A stretch of 24,722 bases of DNA from JAWVZS01 sp964507825. GTDB lineage: Archaea; Thermoproteota; Nitrososphaeria; Nitrososphaerales; Nitrosopumilaceae. The stretch is taken from positions 1-24,722 of the forward strand of contig CAZDQM010000011.1 of the NCBI GenBank assembly GCA_964507825.1, read 5' to 3'. Both the position numbers and the translations under genes were made by a program. Positions 6,451 through 14,384 of the stretch are shown here, piece after piece. The notes under the pieces were generated by a model. It saw nothing but the letters and a program-made list of their open reading frames with translations, searched no databases and was not told the DNA's origin. Positions within the stretch are counted from its first letter, which is position 1, and each line of letters starts with the position of its first letter.

Positions 6451-7884
6451 TTGGAGTTTAAGGAGGGATTAACTTTTGATGATGTACTTCTCATACCCAA
6501 GTATTCGGATATAATCACCCGATCACAGACTAGTCTTAAAACAAAGCTCTCTCTTAACATCACGCTGAACATCCCGTTGATCAGCGCCAACATGGATACT
6601 GTCACCGAATCGTCGATGGCCGTTGCCATGGCCCAACAGGGCGGGATGGGCATAATCCACAGGTTCCTGCGGGTTGACGAGCAGGTAAACGAGGTCCTCA
6701 AGGTAAAACGATCTGGCAGCGTAATGATTGAAAACCCTTATACAATAAGCCCTAATCAAACGGTTCAAAACGCGCTTGATCATGCCGATCAAAAGGAGGC
6801 ATCCGGCTTGTTGGTAGTGGACTCTGACTCTAGCTTGGTGGGAATTGTGACTGCAAGGGATCTCCGCTTTGAATCTGACCCGTCAAAACCAATCGCGGAC
6901 GTGATGACAAGGGACGTCATTACCGCACAATCTAGTATCGGTCCTGATGAGGCAAAAGCAATACTGCACAAGAACAAAATTGAAAAACTTCCACTAGTCG
7001 ATGAGTCCGGCCGCGTCAGGGGGATGATCACCGGCAAGGACATTGCAGACATTGAAAACTTTCCCGCGGCGTCCAAGGACAGGAAAGGAAGGCCTCTTGT
7101 AGGCGCGGCGGTTGGTGTAAAGGGGGACTTTATGGAGAGAACCGAGCACTTGCTTGAGGCCGATGCTGATGCGATTGTAGTCGACATAGCACACGGACAC
7201 AGTGAAAACGCGCTCAATGCAGTCAAGAATATCAAAAAGGCGTTTCCTGACTGCGAGCTGATAGCAGGTAATGTCGCGACCGGGGACGGAGCCCTAGATC
7301 TTATACGGGCCGGCGTTGATGCCGTAAAGGTAGGAGTAGGTTCTGGATCAATCTGTATCACTAGGGTGATCACGGGTTCGGGGGTTCCGCAGCTTACCGC
7401 GGTCATGGAATGCGCCAAGGTGGGGCGTGATCATGGCATCCCGATCATCTCTGACGGGGGGACACGGACCTCCGGTGATGCCACAAAGGCACTGGCTGCT
7501 GGGGCGTCGACGGTAATGGTGGGAAGTCTTCTTGGCGGAACCGACGAGTCACCCGGGACGGTGCTGACCAAGAATGGGAAGCGATTCAAGGTTTATCGCG
7601 GCATGGCGTCGCTTGCCGCATCTATTGGCAGGCGATCAAAGGAGACGGGAAACACCGCACTTGATGACGATCTTAATGACTATGTGGCCGAGGGTGTAGA
7701 GGCCATGGTCCCATACAAGGGATCCGTAGTTGACATACTAAAACAGCTAAGTGGAGGCATCCGTTCGGGCCTAAGTTACTGCGGGGCGCATACCATCTCC
7801 CAGATGCAGCAAAACGCCGAATTTATCCGAATGTCCGGTGCTGGCTTTGCAGAAAGCCAGCCGCATGACGTATCTCTGATGTGA
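6451..7884 (+). CDS. guaB: Inosine-5'-monophosphate dehydrogenase
   Basis: It oxidises IMP to XMP with NAD, the committed step of GMP synthesis. Numbering from the TTG start (477 aa), it opens with EFKEGLTFDDVLLIP, the usual IMPDH beginning. Two CBS domains are inserted in the TIM barrel (about 92-142 and 150-200). The catalytic loop GSGSICITR contains Cys302; ISDGG, the phosphate-binding GSLLGGTDE and the YRGMAS segment follow. All key elements are present. GTG 6436 would add five residues but lies upstream of the predicted transcription start. The stop overlaps the next reading frame. Confidence 0.94.
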   Translation: MEFKEGLTFDDVLLIPKYSDIITRSQTSLKTKLSLNITLNIPLISANMDTVTESSMAVAMAQQGGMGIIHRFLRVDEQVNEVLKVKRSGSVMIENPYTISPNQTVQNALDHADQKEASGLLVVDSDSSLVGIVTARDLRFESDPSKPIADVMTRDVITAQSSIGPDEAKAILHKNKIEKLPLVDESGRVRGMITGKDIADIENFPAASKDRKGRPLVGAAVGVKGDFMERTEHLLEADADAIVVDIAHGHSENALNAVKNIKKAFPDCELIAGNVATGDGALDLIRAGVDAVKVGVGSGSICITRVITGSGVPQLTAVMECAKVGRDHGIPIISDGGTRTSGDATKALAAGASTVMVGSLLGGTDESPGTVLTKNGKRFKVYRGMASLAASIGRRSKETGNTALDDDLNDYVAEGVEAMVPYKGSVVDILKQLSGGIRSGLSYCGAHTISQMQQNAEFIRMSGAGFAESQPHDVSLM

Positions 7885-7934
7885 CCGCGAGTGAATCCAC
7901 TAGTTTTTTAAGCGTTATTGAGGATTATACAGAC

Positions 7935-8402
7935 ATGTTCACCAAGAGGACGATAATCGGAATCATTGCAGGCTCCATAATCATAGGAATAGGAACTGCC
8001 GCACTTGTCACGTCGTTTGGCATTCAAATCCTGAACATAGAGGAGAGGATCGAGGCTGGCAAGTCCCTTCCGTATACGATTACGGCTCCTACCGGCACGC
8101 AGCAATCGATGGTGATATCGGGTGACAAATTTGATCTGCAGCTGACTAGTCCGGGGGATGGATATGCGGTTCCACTCACATCATACAAGGAACAGCACAG
8201 GCTTGACTGGACACATGCGGCAGACGGCACTACCACCATCAAAATTCAAAACACTGGTAGCGGCGACCTGATGGTCAGCGCGGTACTAGGCGTCTCGACA
8301 GATCCAATCCTGTTTGCATATCACTTTATCGTGATTACTGCCGGTATCATCATAATAGGATTCAGTCTGGGATTCAGCATCAGAAAGCCAAGGGGTTTTT
8401 AG
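7935..8402 (+). CDS. Two-helix membrane protein with external domain, unknown function
   Basis: Starting at ATG 7935 (155 aa), an N-terminal membrane helix (about residues 5-29, rich in Ile and Gly) is followed by about 90 polar residues with beta-strand character. A second membrane helix (about 125-148) ends in a basic tail, RKPRGF. This predicts both termini inside and a small external domain. ATG 7935 sits 27 bp after TTTTTTAAG (7903-7911). The frame also opens at GTG 7881, overlapping the guaB stop by four bases, so guaB coupling is possible. It is convergent with pheA, the two stops sharing TTAG (8399-8402). I do not recognise the family. Confidence 0.75.
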   Translation: MFTKRTIIGIIAGSIIIGIGTAALVTSFGIQILNIEERIEAGKSLPYTITAPTGTQQSMVISGDKFDLQLTSPGDGYAVPLTSYKEQHRLDWTHAADGTTTIKIQNTGSGDLMVSAVLGVSTDPILFAYHFIVITAGIIIIGFSLGFSIRKPRGF

Positions 8403-9211
8403 CTGATTCTATCTGCCGTGTAGGATCCCAGACTCTTGAAGAATACTGCCTCGTCCATGATTTTCTCAATGGTCCGCGCTACCCTGGGCTCGCCCTCGTT
8501 TCCCTCAAAATCAACGTAAAAATTGTATTCACCCACGGTGGTTTTCGTGGGCCTGGACTCTATCTTGGTCAGGTTGATCTGGCCCTCGTGGAATTTTTTC
8601 ATTATTTTGTATAATGCATCCCTCTCATGTTTTATGGAAAATATTATTGACGTCTTGTTTCCAGCATTTCTTGCATTTTCGTCCGATAAAATCAAAAAAC
8701 GCGTATAGTTGCTAGCATTATCTGCAATGCCGTCTTTGATCACGGGCATTTTGTGGATCTCTGATGCCTGCCTGCTGGCTATGCACGCTATGTCCTGTCT
8801 GTGCAATTCCTTGACTATTTTAACACTGCCTGCCGTATCGTATGTGGGAACGGTTCTCATGCCGTGCTCTTGGATGAATCCTCGACACTGGCCAAGCGCC
8901 TGTGGGTGGGAGTAGACTAGGCCGATTTCATCTAGGCTTCCATTGCCTATCAGGCAGTGCTCTATCCTGTAATACTTTTCCCCGACCACCTTTAGCTCGG
9001 TAGAGTACAACAGATCGTTGCTTTCACCCACGCTACCCTCTATTGAATTCTCTATCGGCAGGATTGCATAGTCGGTTTTCTTGCCTACAACGCATTCTAG
9101 CACATCTGCAAACGTGATACATGGGACCGTTTGAACGTCCCCATCAAAGAATGATGATGCGGCAGCCTCGCTGTATGCACCCCGTTCACCTTGGAACGAA
9201 ATACTGGTCAT
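8399..9211 (-). CDS. pheA: Prephenate dehydratase
   Basis: It converts prephenate to phenylpyruvate in phenylalanine synthesis. The 270-aa protein is monofunctional, with no chorismate mutase domain. It shows the N-terminal SFQGERGAYSE segment, LPIENSIEGSVG (51-62), SHPQALGQC (101-109), and the catalytic Thr-Arg-Phe motif at 170-172. A C-terminal ACT regulatory domain (about 186-265) contains the ESRP segment, so feedback inhibition by phenylalanine is expected. The start lies 6 bp after the csl4 stop with no separate TATA box, suggesting the two are cotranscribed. Confidence 0.93.
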   Translation of the reverse strand: MTSISFQGERGAYSEAAASSFFDGDVQTVPCITFADVLECVVGKKTDYAILPIENSIEGSVGESNDLLYSTELKVVGEKYYRIEHCLIGNGSLDEIGLVYSHPQALGQCRGFIQEHGMRTVPTYDTAGSVKIVKELHRQDIACIASRQASEIHKMPVIKDGIADNASNYTRFLILSDENARNAGNKTSIIFSIKHERDALYKIMKKFHEGQINLTKIESRPTKTTVGEYNFYVDFEGNEGEPRVARTIEKIMDEAVFFKSLGSYTADRIS

Positions 9212-9217
9212 TCTATT

Positions 9218-9757
9218 TCAGTCCAGAAACACTGCCTTGCCAAAATCACTGGAAAGCTTTCTCTCGTCTATCCAGGAGCATTCCTTGCACTTTACTACAT
9301 CCTTGTAGAGCATTACCTCGCGTCCGCATTTCCTGCATTTTGTGAATATTACCCCTAGACTGGACTCGTTTATCGTGGCGTGCAATGTGCCGTTGTTTAA
9401 GCTAAGTATCTTCAATACCATTATGTCGTTTACCAGAGCTATGATCTTTTTTCTTATGTTTCTTATAGAACAGATGCACTCAATTCCGGACTTTGTATGC
9501 GTGCCGTTGATATAGTCTACCCTCACTGCAATCATCGAGGACATTACCGCAGCCACTGTTCCTATTACGACATCGCCTGCCACTGGAGCTAGCTGCCTTT
9601 GAGTCTTTGACACACTGGCAATTCTCTCCCTTTTGTCCATGTTTATCGTACCAACCACCGCCGAGCGGACCATGTCCCCGTCATCAAAGGTGTTCTCCCC
9701 TGACTCAAACTCCTCAATTGAGGCTATTTTTTCACCGGGAAGCGCGGTAGATGACAT
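9218..9757 (-). CDS. csl4: Exosome complex RNA-binding protein Csl4
   Basis: It is a cap subunit of the archaeal RNA exosome that binds RNA and helps recruit DnaG and substrates. The 179-aa protein has the N-terminal beta domain starting SSTALPGEKIASIEEF, with GDMV near residue 27. An S1 RNA-binding domain (about 58-130) opens with APVAGDVVIGTV. A C-terminal zinc ribbon carries Cys141, Cys144, Cys157 and Cys160. I chose the ATG at 9757 because a TATA-like AATTATAATTA stands about 28 bp upstream. The longer frame to 9856 adds a low-complexity, Gln/Asn-rich stretch that crosses this promoter. It leads a two-gene unit with pheA. Confidence 0.92.
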   Translation of the reverse strand: MSSTALPGEKIASIEEFESGENTFDDGDMVRSAVVGTINMDKRERIASVSKTQRQLAPVAGDVVIGTVAAVMSSMIAVRVDYINGTHTKSGIECICSIRNIRKKIIALVNDIMVLKILSLNNGTLHATINESSLGVIFTKCRKCGREVMLYKDVVKCKECSWIDERKLSSDFGKAVFLD

Positions 9758-9997
9758 ACTGGAATCTTGACTCTGATAATTATAATTGTTTATGGTGGCA
9801 GGACGTGCCTGATGGTTCATTGATTGACTCTGTACGCACTGTTTTCTTGGCGGCAAATCCGGACGACATCGTGAGGAACAGTCAGAATACTTGTATATTC
9901 ACGATACAACGTGCACAAAGATTCACGATTATCTGCCATCCGGGACGGCACATGCATCCTGAAAATCGATATTAAACACACTGTTCCACCAATCCTC

Positions 9998-11065
9998 ATG
10001 AGGGCCCTAGTCTATGATGAATATTGTAAAAACAACGATTTTGCAAGCATTCTGCAAATTAGGGACGTGCCAGAGCCGGTTCCCAAGCCTAACGAGGTCG
10101 TCTTTCGTGTAAGGGCAGCGGCTCTAAACTATGATGATATATGGGGAATGCGTGGAAAACCGCTTGCCATACCGTTACCGCATATTTCTGGCACCGATGC
10201 GGCAGGCGAAGTAATAGCTACGGGCGAGGATGTAAGGCATGTGAGGGTGGGGGACAGGGTGGTCTCTCATGGAAACATGTCGTGCAGGACGTGCAGGGCA
10301 TGCACTAGCGGAAGGGAATATGACTGTAAAAAAAGAACAATCTGGGGGTTTCAGACGGGCCCTTTGTGGGGCGGCTACTGCGAAGTGGCTCATCTACCGG
10401 AGGTAAACACCGTAAAAATCCCTGAAAACATATCGTATGACGAGGCGGCAGCTGCATCCATGACGCTTTTAACATCTTGGCACATGCTGGTAGGACGGGC
10501 AAAAGTTCGACCGGGCCAGGTCGTCTTGATCATGGGTGGTGGTTCTGGGGTGGGCAATTTTGGAATTCAAATTGCAAAGCTGTACGGATGTACGGTAATT
10601 GCGACTGCAAGCCCGGACAAGCTTGATCAGCTGCTAGAGTTGGGGGCAGATTATGCAGTTGACCACCGAAGGAATGACTGGCACAGGGAGGTACGATCAA
10701 TCTCCAAGACACTTGCGAGGCCCGGCGATGCACCCGGCATCGACGTAATTTTCGAGCACATTGGCGGTTCCCATTGGAACAAGGAACTCACACTACTCAA
10801 GTATGGGGCAACACTAGTCACTACCGGTGCCACGACAGGATATGACGCGCCTACCGACCTAAGACACATCTTCTTCAAGGGAATCAATATACTGGGCTCC
10901 ACCCAGGGGACTAGGGCAGAGCTTGAGCAGGGACTGTACTGGATGTCGCGGGGGAAAATCAGGGCCATCATCGACTCTGTTTATCCGCTTGAAAAGGCTG
11001 CAGAGGCACACCAAAAGATGCTGACTGGAAAGGGACTGTTTGGAAAAATCATAATGCGGCCATGA
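9998..11065 (+). CDS. Zinc-type medium-chain dehydrogenase/reductase (possible enoyl-CoA reductase)
   Basis: The 355-aa protein belongs to the medium-chain dehydrogenase/reductase superfamily. The structural zinc lobe is intact (Cys96, Cys99, Cys102, Cys110). The NAD(P)-binding site GGGSGVGNFG lies at about 178-187. The usual catalytic zinc ligands are missing: the GHE position reads SGTDAAG, and the N-terminal cysteine loop reads AALNYDDIWGMRG. NY-x2-W at that position resembles crotonyl-CoA reductase/carboxylase enzymes, so reduction of an enoyl-CoA such as acryloyl-CoA is a fair hypothesis. ATG 9998 is 26 bp after a GATATTAAAC box. It overlaps the TPR gene by ATGA. Confidence 0.82.
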   Translation: MRALVYDEYCKNNDFASILQIRDVPEPVPKPNEVVFRVRAAALNYDDIWGMRGKPLAIPLPHISGTDAAGEVIATGEDVRHVRVGDRVVSHGNMSCRTCRACTSGREYDCKKRTIWGFQTGPLWGGYCEVAHLPEVNTVKIPENISYDEAAAASMTLLTSWHMLVGRAKVRPGQVVLIMGGGSGVGNFGIQIAKLYGCTVIATASPDKLDQLLELGADYAVDHRRNDWHREVRSISKTLARPGDAPGIDVIFEHIGGSHWNKELTLLKYGATLVTTGATTGYDAPTDLRHIFFKGINILGSTQGTRAELEQGLYWMSRGKIRAIIDSVYPLEKAAEAHQKMLTGKGLFGKIIMRP

Positions 11066-11670
11066 ATCCTGACACAAAGATCAATCCATTGTTGGATCAT
11101 GCCAACGGCTTGTTCCTTGAGAAGAGGTTCAGGGAGGCGATATCTGCCTATGAGCGCATACTTGAGGAATATCCTGATCATGCCGGAGCCCTTAACAACA
11201 AGGGATATGCCTTAGGCAAGCTGGGGGATCACGCGGGAGCAATATCGTGTTATGATGCTGTATTAGAGTCTGATCCGAACGACTTTTCCGTGATGATAAA
11301 CAAGATTTCATCCCTTAGAAAGCTCCAAAGATTCAATGATGCGCTGAAATACTGTGATATTATACTAGAAAGGAATCCGGGCTACAATGTCGTGCTGTAT
11401 CACAAGGAAAGATTACTGTTTTCCATGGGGCGGTATTCGGACTCGCTGGACTATTGTGATATCATTCTTGCAGATTATCCTGACAATGGGGATGTTCTTT
11501 TTGACCGGTCATGCTGTCTTGCAAAACTGGAAAAATTCAGCGAGGCTCTAGACGCGCTTGAAAAAACAATCGCCTTTGGGAAAAGGTTTCAGAACAGGGC
11601 CAAAACTGAAAAGTCATTTGAACCAGTATATGCAGATGAGAGGTTTTTCAGGCTCGTAAATGACGGCTAG
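11062..11670 (+). CDS. TPR-repeat protein
   Basis: The 202-aa protein is almost entirely tetratricopeptide repeats. Five consecutive 34-residue units run 7-40, 41-74, 75-108, 109-142 and 143-176. The Gly8/Ala20-type positions are recognisable (for example GYALGKLGDHAGAISCYDAV). A short charged tail follows. TPR arrays mediate protein-protein contacts; there is no catalytic domain, signal peptide or membrane segment. It overlaps the reductase gene by four bases (ATGA), so translation is likely coupled, but the partner is unknown. Its stop shares the palindrome CTAG (11667-11670) with the convergent dph2 stop. Confidence 0.87.
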   Translation: MNPDTKINPLLDHANGLFLEKRFREAISAYERILEEYPDHAGALNNKGYALGKLGDHAGAISCYDAVLESDPNDFSVMINKISSLRKLQRFNDALKYCDIILERNPGYNVVLYHKERLLFSMGRYSDSLDYCDIILADYPDNGDVLFDRSCCLAKLEKFSEALDALEKTIAFGKRFQNRAKTEKSFEPVYADERFFRLVNDG

Positions 11671-12659
11671 AGCCAGTGCGGCATCTGCATATATCCGTCG
11701 ATCGGCTCTTTTCGCAGAACCTTGAGTAGAGCATTTGCCTGCGGCGTGGACAATAACGGCTTGTCAAACCGGTTGTCCGTAGAGATTCTCGGACACGCAA
11801 CTTGGATAAATGCGTCTATTCCTCTCAGGTTTTGCAGCCTGTCGTTTGTAATATCTGTCAGTGCAAACAGATGGACCGTCTTTCCTTCCACCTCGAGCTC
11901 CCTCTTGAATTTTAATCCGGCCGTTTTTGACATTTGTCCCTCCTTGAGTCCTATGATAATGCCAAATGTTTGCGCTTCTGCTGCCTTGTAAATTGCAAGC
12001 GTGGCCTTTTTTTGTATACTTTGTGCAAATTCCGTTATCTCCCTTACCTCGTTGAAATACGGATCTAGTACATAGGTGGGCCTGTTCGTAGACAGGGCAA
12101 TTCCGGCCGCATGGAAGTTACTCTGTCCCAAAAACACGTTTGCGTCTGCCGCATCCACACCCGTTGCGGGATAAAACTCACATCCAAACACCTGTCCATC
12201 GTTTAATTGCCCCTTTCCGGCGCCTATTGCTACGGAAACCCCGTTTTCCTCAAGGATTCCGGCGACCTTGTCTACCTCGTGGAGGTGTTGACTGTCGGTC
12301 AGCAGCGCCACGGACTTGCCGCTTAGCTGCAACGCACATTTTCTGGCAACGTCATCAAATATAATGTCGTCAAAGGCATTGATCAAATATACGCCTTTTT
12401 CGTACATCTCTTTGTTGATGGTATGTCCTATGTTGAACAGAATCTCCGCTGAAAGCACCCTGGCGCCGTTTGTATTTAGATCGCATGTCCCCCAGGTTGT
12501 ATCTGCCAAAACATATGCTGGAATCCCAAACCGCTTCATGATGTTTTGCGCCGCCTCTTGAACCTGTGGAATGATTCCGTCCGGTCCGTTTAGCGCCACT
12601 GATGCCGGTTTTTCATCTGCTATAATCTCGAAGATTCGCTCCTTGTCTATTACTATCAA
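11667..12659 (-). CDS. dph2: Diphthamide synthase subunit Dph2, radical SAM-like
   Basis: It transfers the 3-amino-3-carboxypropyl group of S-adenosylmethionine to a histidine of elongation factor 2, the first diphthamide step, using an unusual [4Fe-4S] cluster. In archaea it works as a homodimer. The three cluster cysteines are spread one per repeat domain, as in the family: Cys59 (WGTCDL), Cys160 (FGCEFYPATG) and Cys289 (QVACPRIS). The length (330 aa) is normal. The start is TTG at 12659, about 28 bp downstream of a TTTAAATTAAA box (minus strand, 12682-12694), so a leaderless TTG start is likely. It is convergent with the TPR gene. Confidence 0.93.
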   Translation of the reverse strand: MIVIDKERIFEIIADEKPASVALNGPDGIIPQVQEAAQNIMKRFGIPAYVLADTTWGTCDLNTNGARVLSAEILFNIGHTINKEMYEKGVYLINAFDDIIFDDVARKCALQLSGKSVALLTDSQHLHEVDKVAGILEENGVSVAIGAGKGQLNDGQVFGCEFYPATGVDAADANVFLGQSNFHAAGIALSTNRPTYVLDPYFNEVREITEFAQSIQKKATLAIYKAAEAQTFGIIIGLKEGQMSKTAGLKFKRELEVEGKTVHLFALTDITNDRLQNLRGIDAFIQVACPRISTDNRFDKPLLSTPQANALLKVLRKEPIDGYMQMPHWL

Positions 12660-12737
12660 TTTTAGATTAGACCCCTTTCAGTTTTAATTTAAACTAACCT
12701 AGAAAACCACAAATGTGCCACGATATCATCTTGTATA

Positions 12738-14051
12738 TTGAATGAGGATTATATTTTACACATTGGATTTGACGACACCGATTCGGCCAGTGGGATGTGT
12801 ACGACATACCTCGCATACAAAATTGCAGATGCAGTCAAAAAGGACGTGAAATTCCTCGACTATCCAAGACTTGTCCGCCTTAATCCTAATATCCCGTGGA
12901 AGACACGCGGCAACGGCGCGGTATCAATGACAATTGGGACAAAAAACCCGCAACCGATCAAAGACAGGATAATCAGGATGGTGGAGCAGTATTCGGACGT
13001 CCGGAACGGGGCAAACCCCGGACTAGTATTTTACGAGGGATATAACGTACCGCGTGATCTTGCGGTTTTTAGCGAATCTGCACTATGGCAGCTGATCGGC
13101 CGCGCAACGGCAAAAAAATTTGCGGCTAGGCACGGATTGGATACCTTTCATCTGGGCAACGGACAGGGGCTCGTTGGTGCGATAAGCGCAATAGGGTACA
13201 GGTTCGTCGATTCGACGGTGGAGCTTTTAAGCTATAGGAGAAAATCCATGTTTGGAAAAAAACGTGTAATCTCCCTGCCAAGCGTACAAAAAATGCAAGT
13301 TAACCACCCACAAACCTTTAACAGCTATGATACCAAAAGACGCCGCATTCTCATAGCGCCGCATGGACCCGACCCTGTATTCTACGGACTGCGCGGGGAG
13401 AGTCCCACATCAGTCCTGCGCGCGTCCAAGGAGATTGTATTTGATGAGAGACTTGCAGGGCACATGATCTTCCGCTCAAACCAGGGGACTGGTGATCACC
13501 TCAAGAATGGAATCGACATACGCATGATGCGGCCGTATGACTCCGGGGTTGTGGAAGGAATGGTTTCAAAACCACCAACCATGCATGCAGGCGGACACGT
13601 TACATTATCATTACGTTCAGGTGGTACGGACGTAAGCTGTATGGTATATAGGCCTACAGGGCTTTCCATGGTCGCCATGGAGCTGATCCCGGGAGATAAA
13701 GTGCGCATAGGGGGCGGCGTCAGAAAATCCACCAGCCGGCATCCGCGGACGATCAACGTGGAGCTGATTGTGGTACTGCAAACATCCATACAGAATACTG
13801 TTTCAAACCCATCATGTAAAAAATGCGGCAAAAACATGAAATCCAAGGGCAAGAGTCAGGGGTTCTTCTGCATCCGATGCAACACGCGTGCGGACAAAAA
13901 AATCATAAAAAAGATCCGGAGAAGCCTTAGGGTGGGGCAGTACATACCTGCTGTCTCGGCCCATCGGCATCTGACGCGGCCCCTGCAAAGACAAGGAAAG
14001 ACGAACAAGGTCGTCTTTGACGGCTCGATTCCCTGGTTTGCAGAATATTGA
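12738..14051 (+). CDS. tiaS: tRNA(Ile2) 2-agmatinylcytidine synthetase TiaS
   Basis: It attaches agmatine to C34 of tRNA-Ile(CAU) using ATP, so that the tRNA reads AUA rather than AUG. The N-terminal kinase-like domain starts HIGFDDTDSASGMCTTYLA (residues 8-26). A ferredoxin-like middle domain and an OB-fold (about 270-345) follow. The C-terminal zinc ribbon has Cys360, Cys363, Cys378 and Cys381, then a basic tail. The length (437 aa) fits the family. The start is TTG 12738; no good TATA box stands at the usual distance. It ends 3 bp from the convergent initiator tRNA gene. Its substrate agmatine is also used by the agmatinase in this window. Confidence 0.94.
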   Translation: MNEDYILHIGFDDTDSASGMCTTYLAYKIADAVKKDVKFLDYPRLVRLNPNIPWKTRGNGAVSMTIGTKNPQPIKDRIIRMVEQYSDVRNGANPGLVFYEGYNVPRDLAVFSESALWQLIGRATAKKFAARHGLDTFHLGNGQGLVGAISAIGYRFVDSTVELLSYRRKSMFGKKRVISLPSVQKMQVNHPQTFNSYDTKRRRILIAPHGPDPVFYGLRGESPTSVLRASKEIVFDERLAGHMIFRSNQGTGDHLKNGIDIRMMRPYDSGVVEGMVSKPPTMHAGGHVTLSLRSGGTDVSCMVYRPTGLSMVAMELIPGDKVRIGGGVRKSTSRHPRTINVELIVVLQTSIQNTVSNPSCKKCGKNMKSKGKSQGFFCIRCNTRADKKIIKKIRRSLRVGQYIPAVSAHRHLTRPLQRQGKTNKVVFDGSIPWFAEY

Positions 14052-14054
14052 GGA

Positions 14055-14145
14055 TAGCGGGGAGTAGATTTGAACTACTGATTTGCGGGTTATGAGCCCG
14101 CCGGGATGACTTAGCCCAAGAAGAGTCTGACTTCCCCACCCCGCT
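14055..14145 (-). tRNA. Initiator tRNA-Met (CAU) with an enlarged D-loop, probably an intron
   Basis: On the minus strand from 14145 a full cloverleaf folds. The acceptor is AGCGGGG/CCCCGCT with discriminator A at 14055. The D-stem is GGGA/TCCC. The anticodon stem is GCGGG/CCCGC with loop CTCATAA and anticodon CAT at 14092-14094. The T-arm is AGTAG-TTCAAAT-CTACT. The A1:U72 pair and the three G:C pairs next to the anticodon loop are archaeal initiator hallmarks, which argues against tRNA-Ile(CAU) or elongator Met. The gene is 91 nt because the D-loop (14107-14132) is 26 nt. Removing 16 nt leaves a normal 10-nt loop. No CCA is encoded. Confidence 0.9.
14111..14126 (-). other. Putative 16-nt noncanonical intron in the initiator tRNA D-loop
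   Basis: Excising 14126-14111 (ACTCTTCTTGGGCTAA) leaves the D-loop AGTCAGGTCA with the conserved G18-G19. GACT (14127-14124) can pair with AGTC (14111-14108), giving the 4-bp centre of a bulge-helix-bulge. Exact bulge rules would shift the cut by two bases (14128-14113) and give AGTCAAGTCA instead. The borders are therefore uncertain by about two bases. Confidence 0.6.
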
Positions 14146-14163
14146 ATATCGTAAATCGGTCCG

Positions 14164-14176
14164 GCGGTATATACGC
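14164..14176 (-). promoter_or_regulatory. TATA box of the initiator tRNA gene
   Basis: On the minus strand this reads GCGTATATACCGC, nearly palindromic, centred about 25 bp upstream of the tRNA 5' end at 14145. Confidence 0.65.
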
Positions 14177-14384
14177 TTTATCAAACACCGGATTTTGCGC
14201 GTAAATTGGAGAATAACCTTGGGTCCTTGTACGATAAATGTGGCATAACTTTGGATGCATGCGTGATGACCGGACACCGAGCTGGATTCACACGGGTATG
14301 ATGCATGCGGATTTTGAAGGCCATTGCTTCTATGGCAGGATTACTCCTTGAAAGTAATTAATATGATCCGGCAGAGTCGATCCC

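Noticed and set aside
6789..7418. 209-aa open frame antisense to guaB
   Set aside because: It is Ser/Ala/Pro-rich and lies wholly within a strongly supported guaB; it is the codon-bias shadow of that gene.
9758..9997. N-terminal extensions of csl4 (to 9856) and of the reductase (from 9911)
   Set aside because: Both extensions cross the TATA boxes that fit the internal ATGs and are low-complexity or lack family similarity.
14055..14145. tRNA-Ile(CAU), the TiaS substrate, or elongator Met
   Set aside because: The A1:U72 pair and GGG/CCC beside the anticodon loop mark an initiator; closeness to tiaS is probably coincidental.
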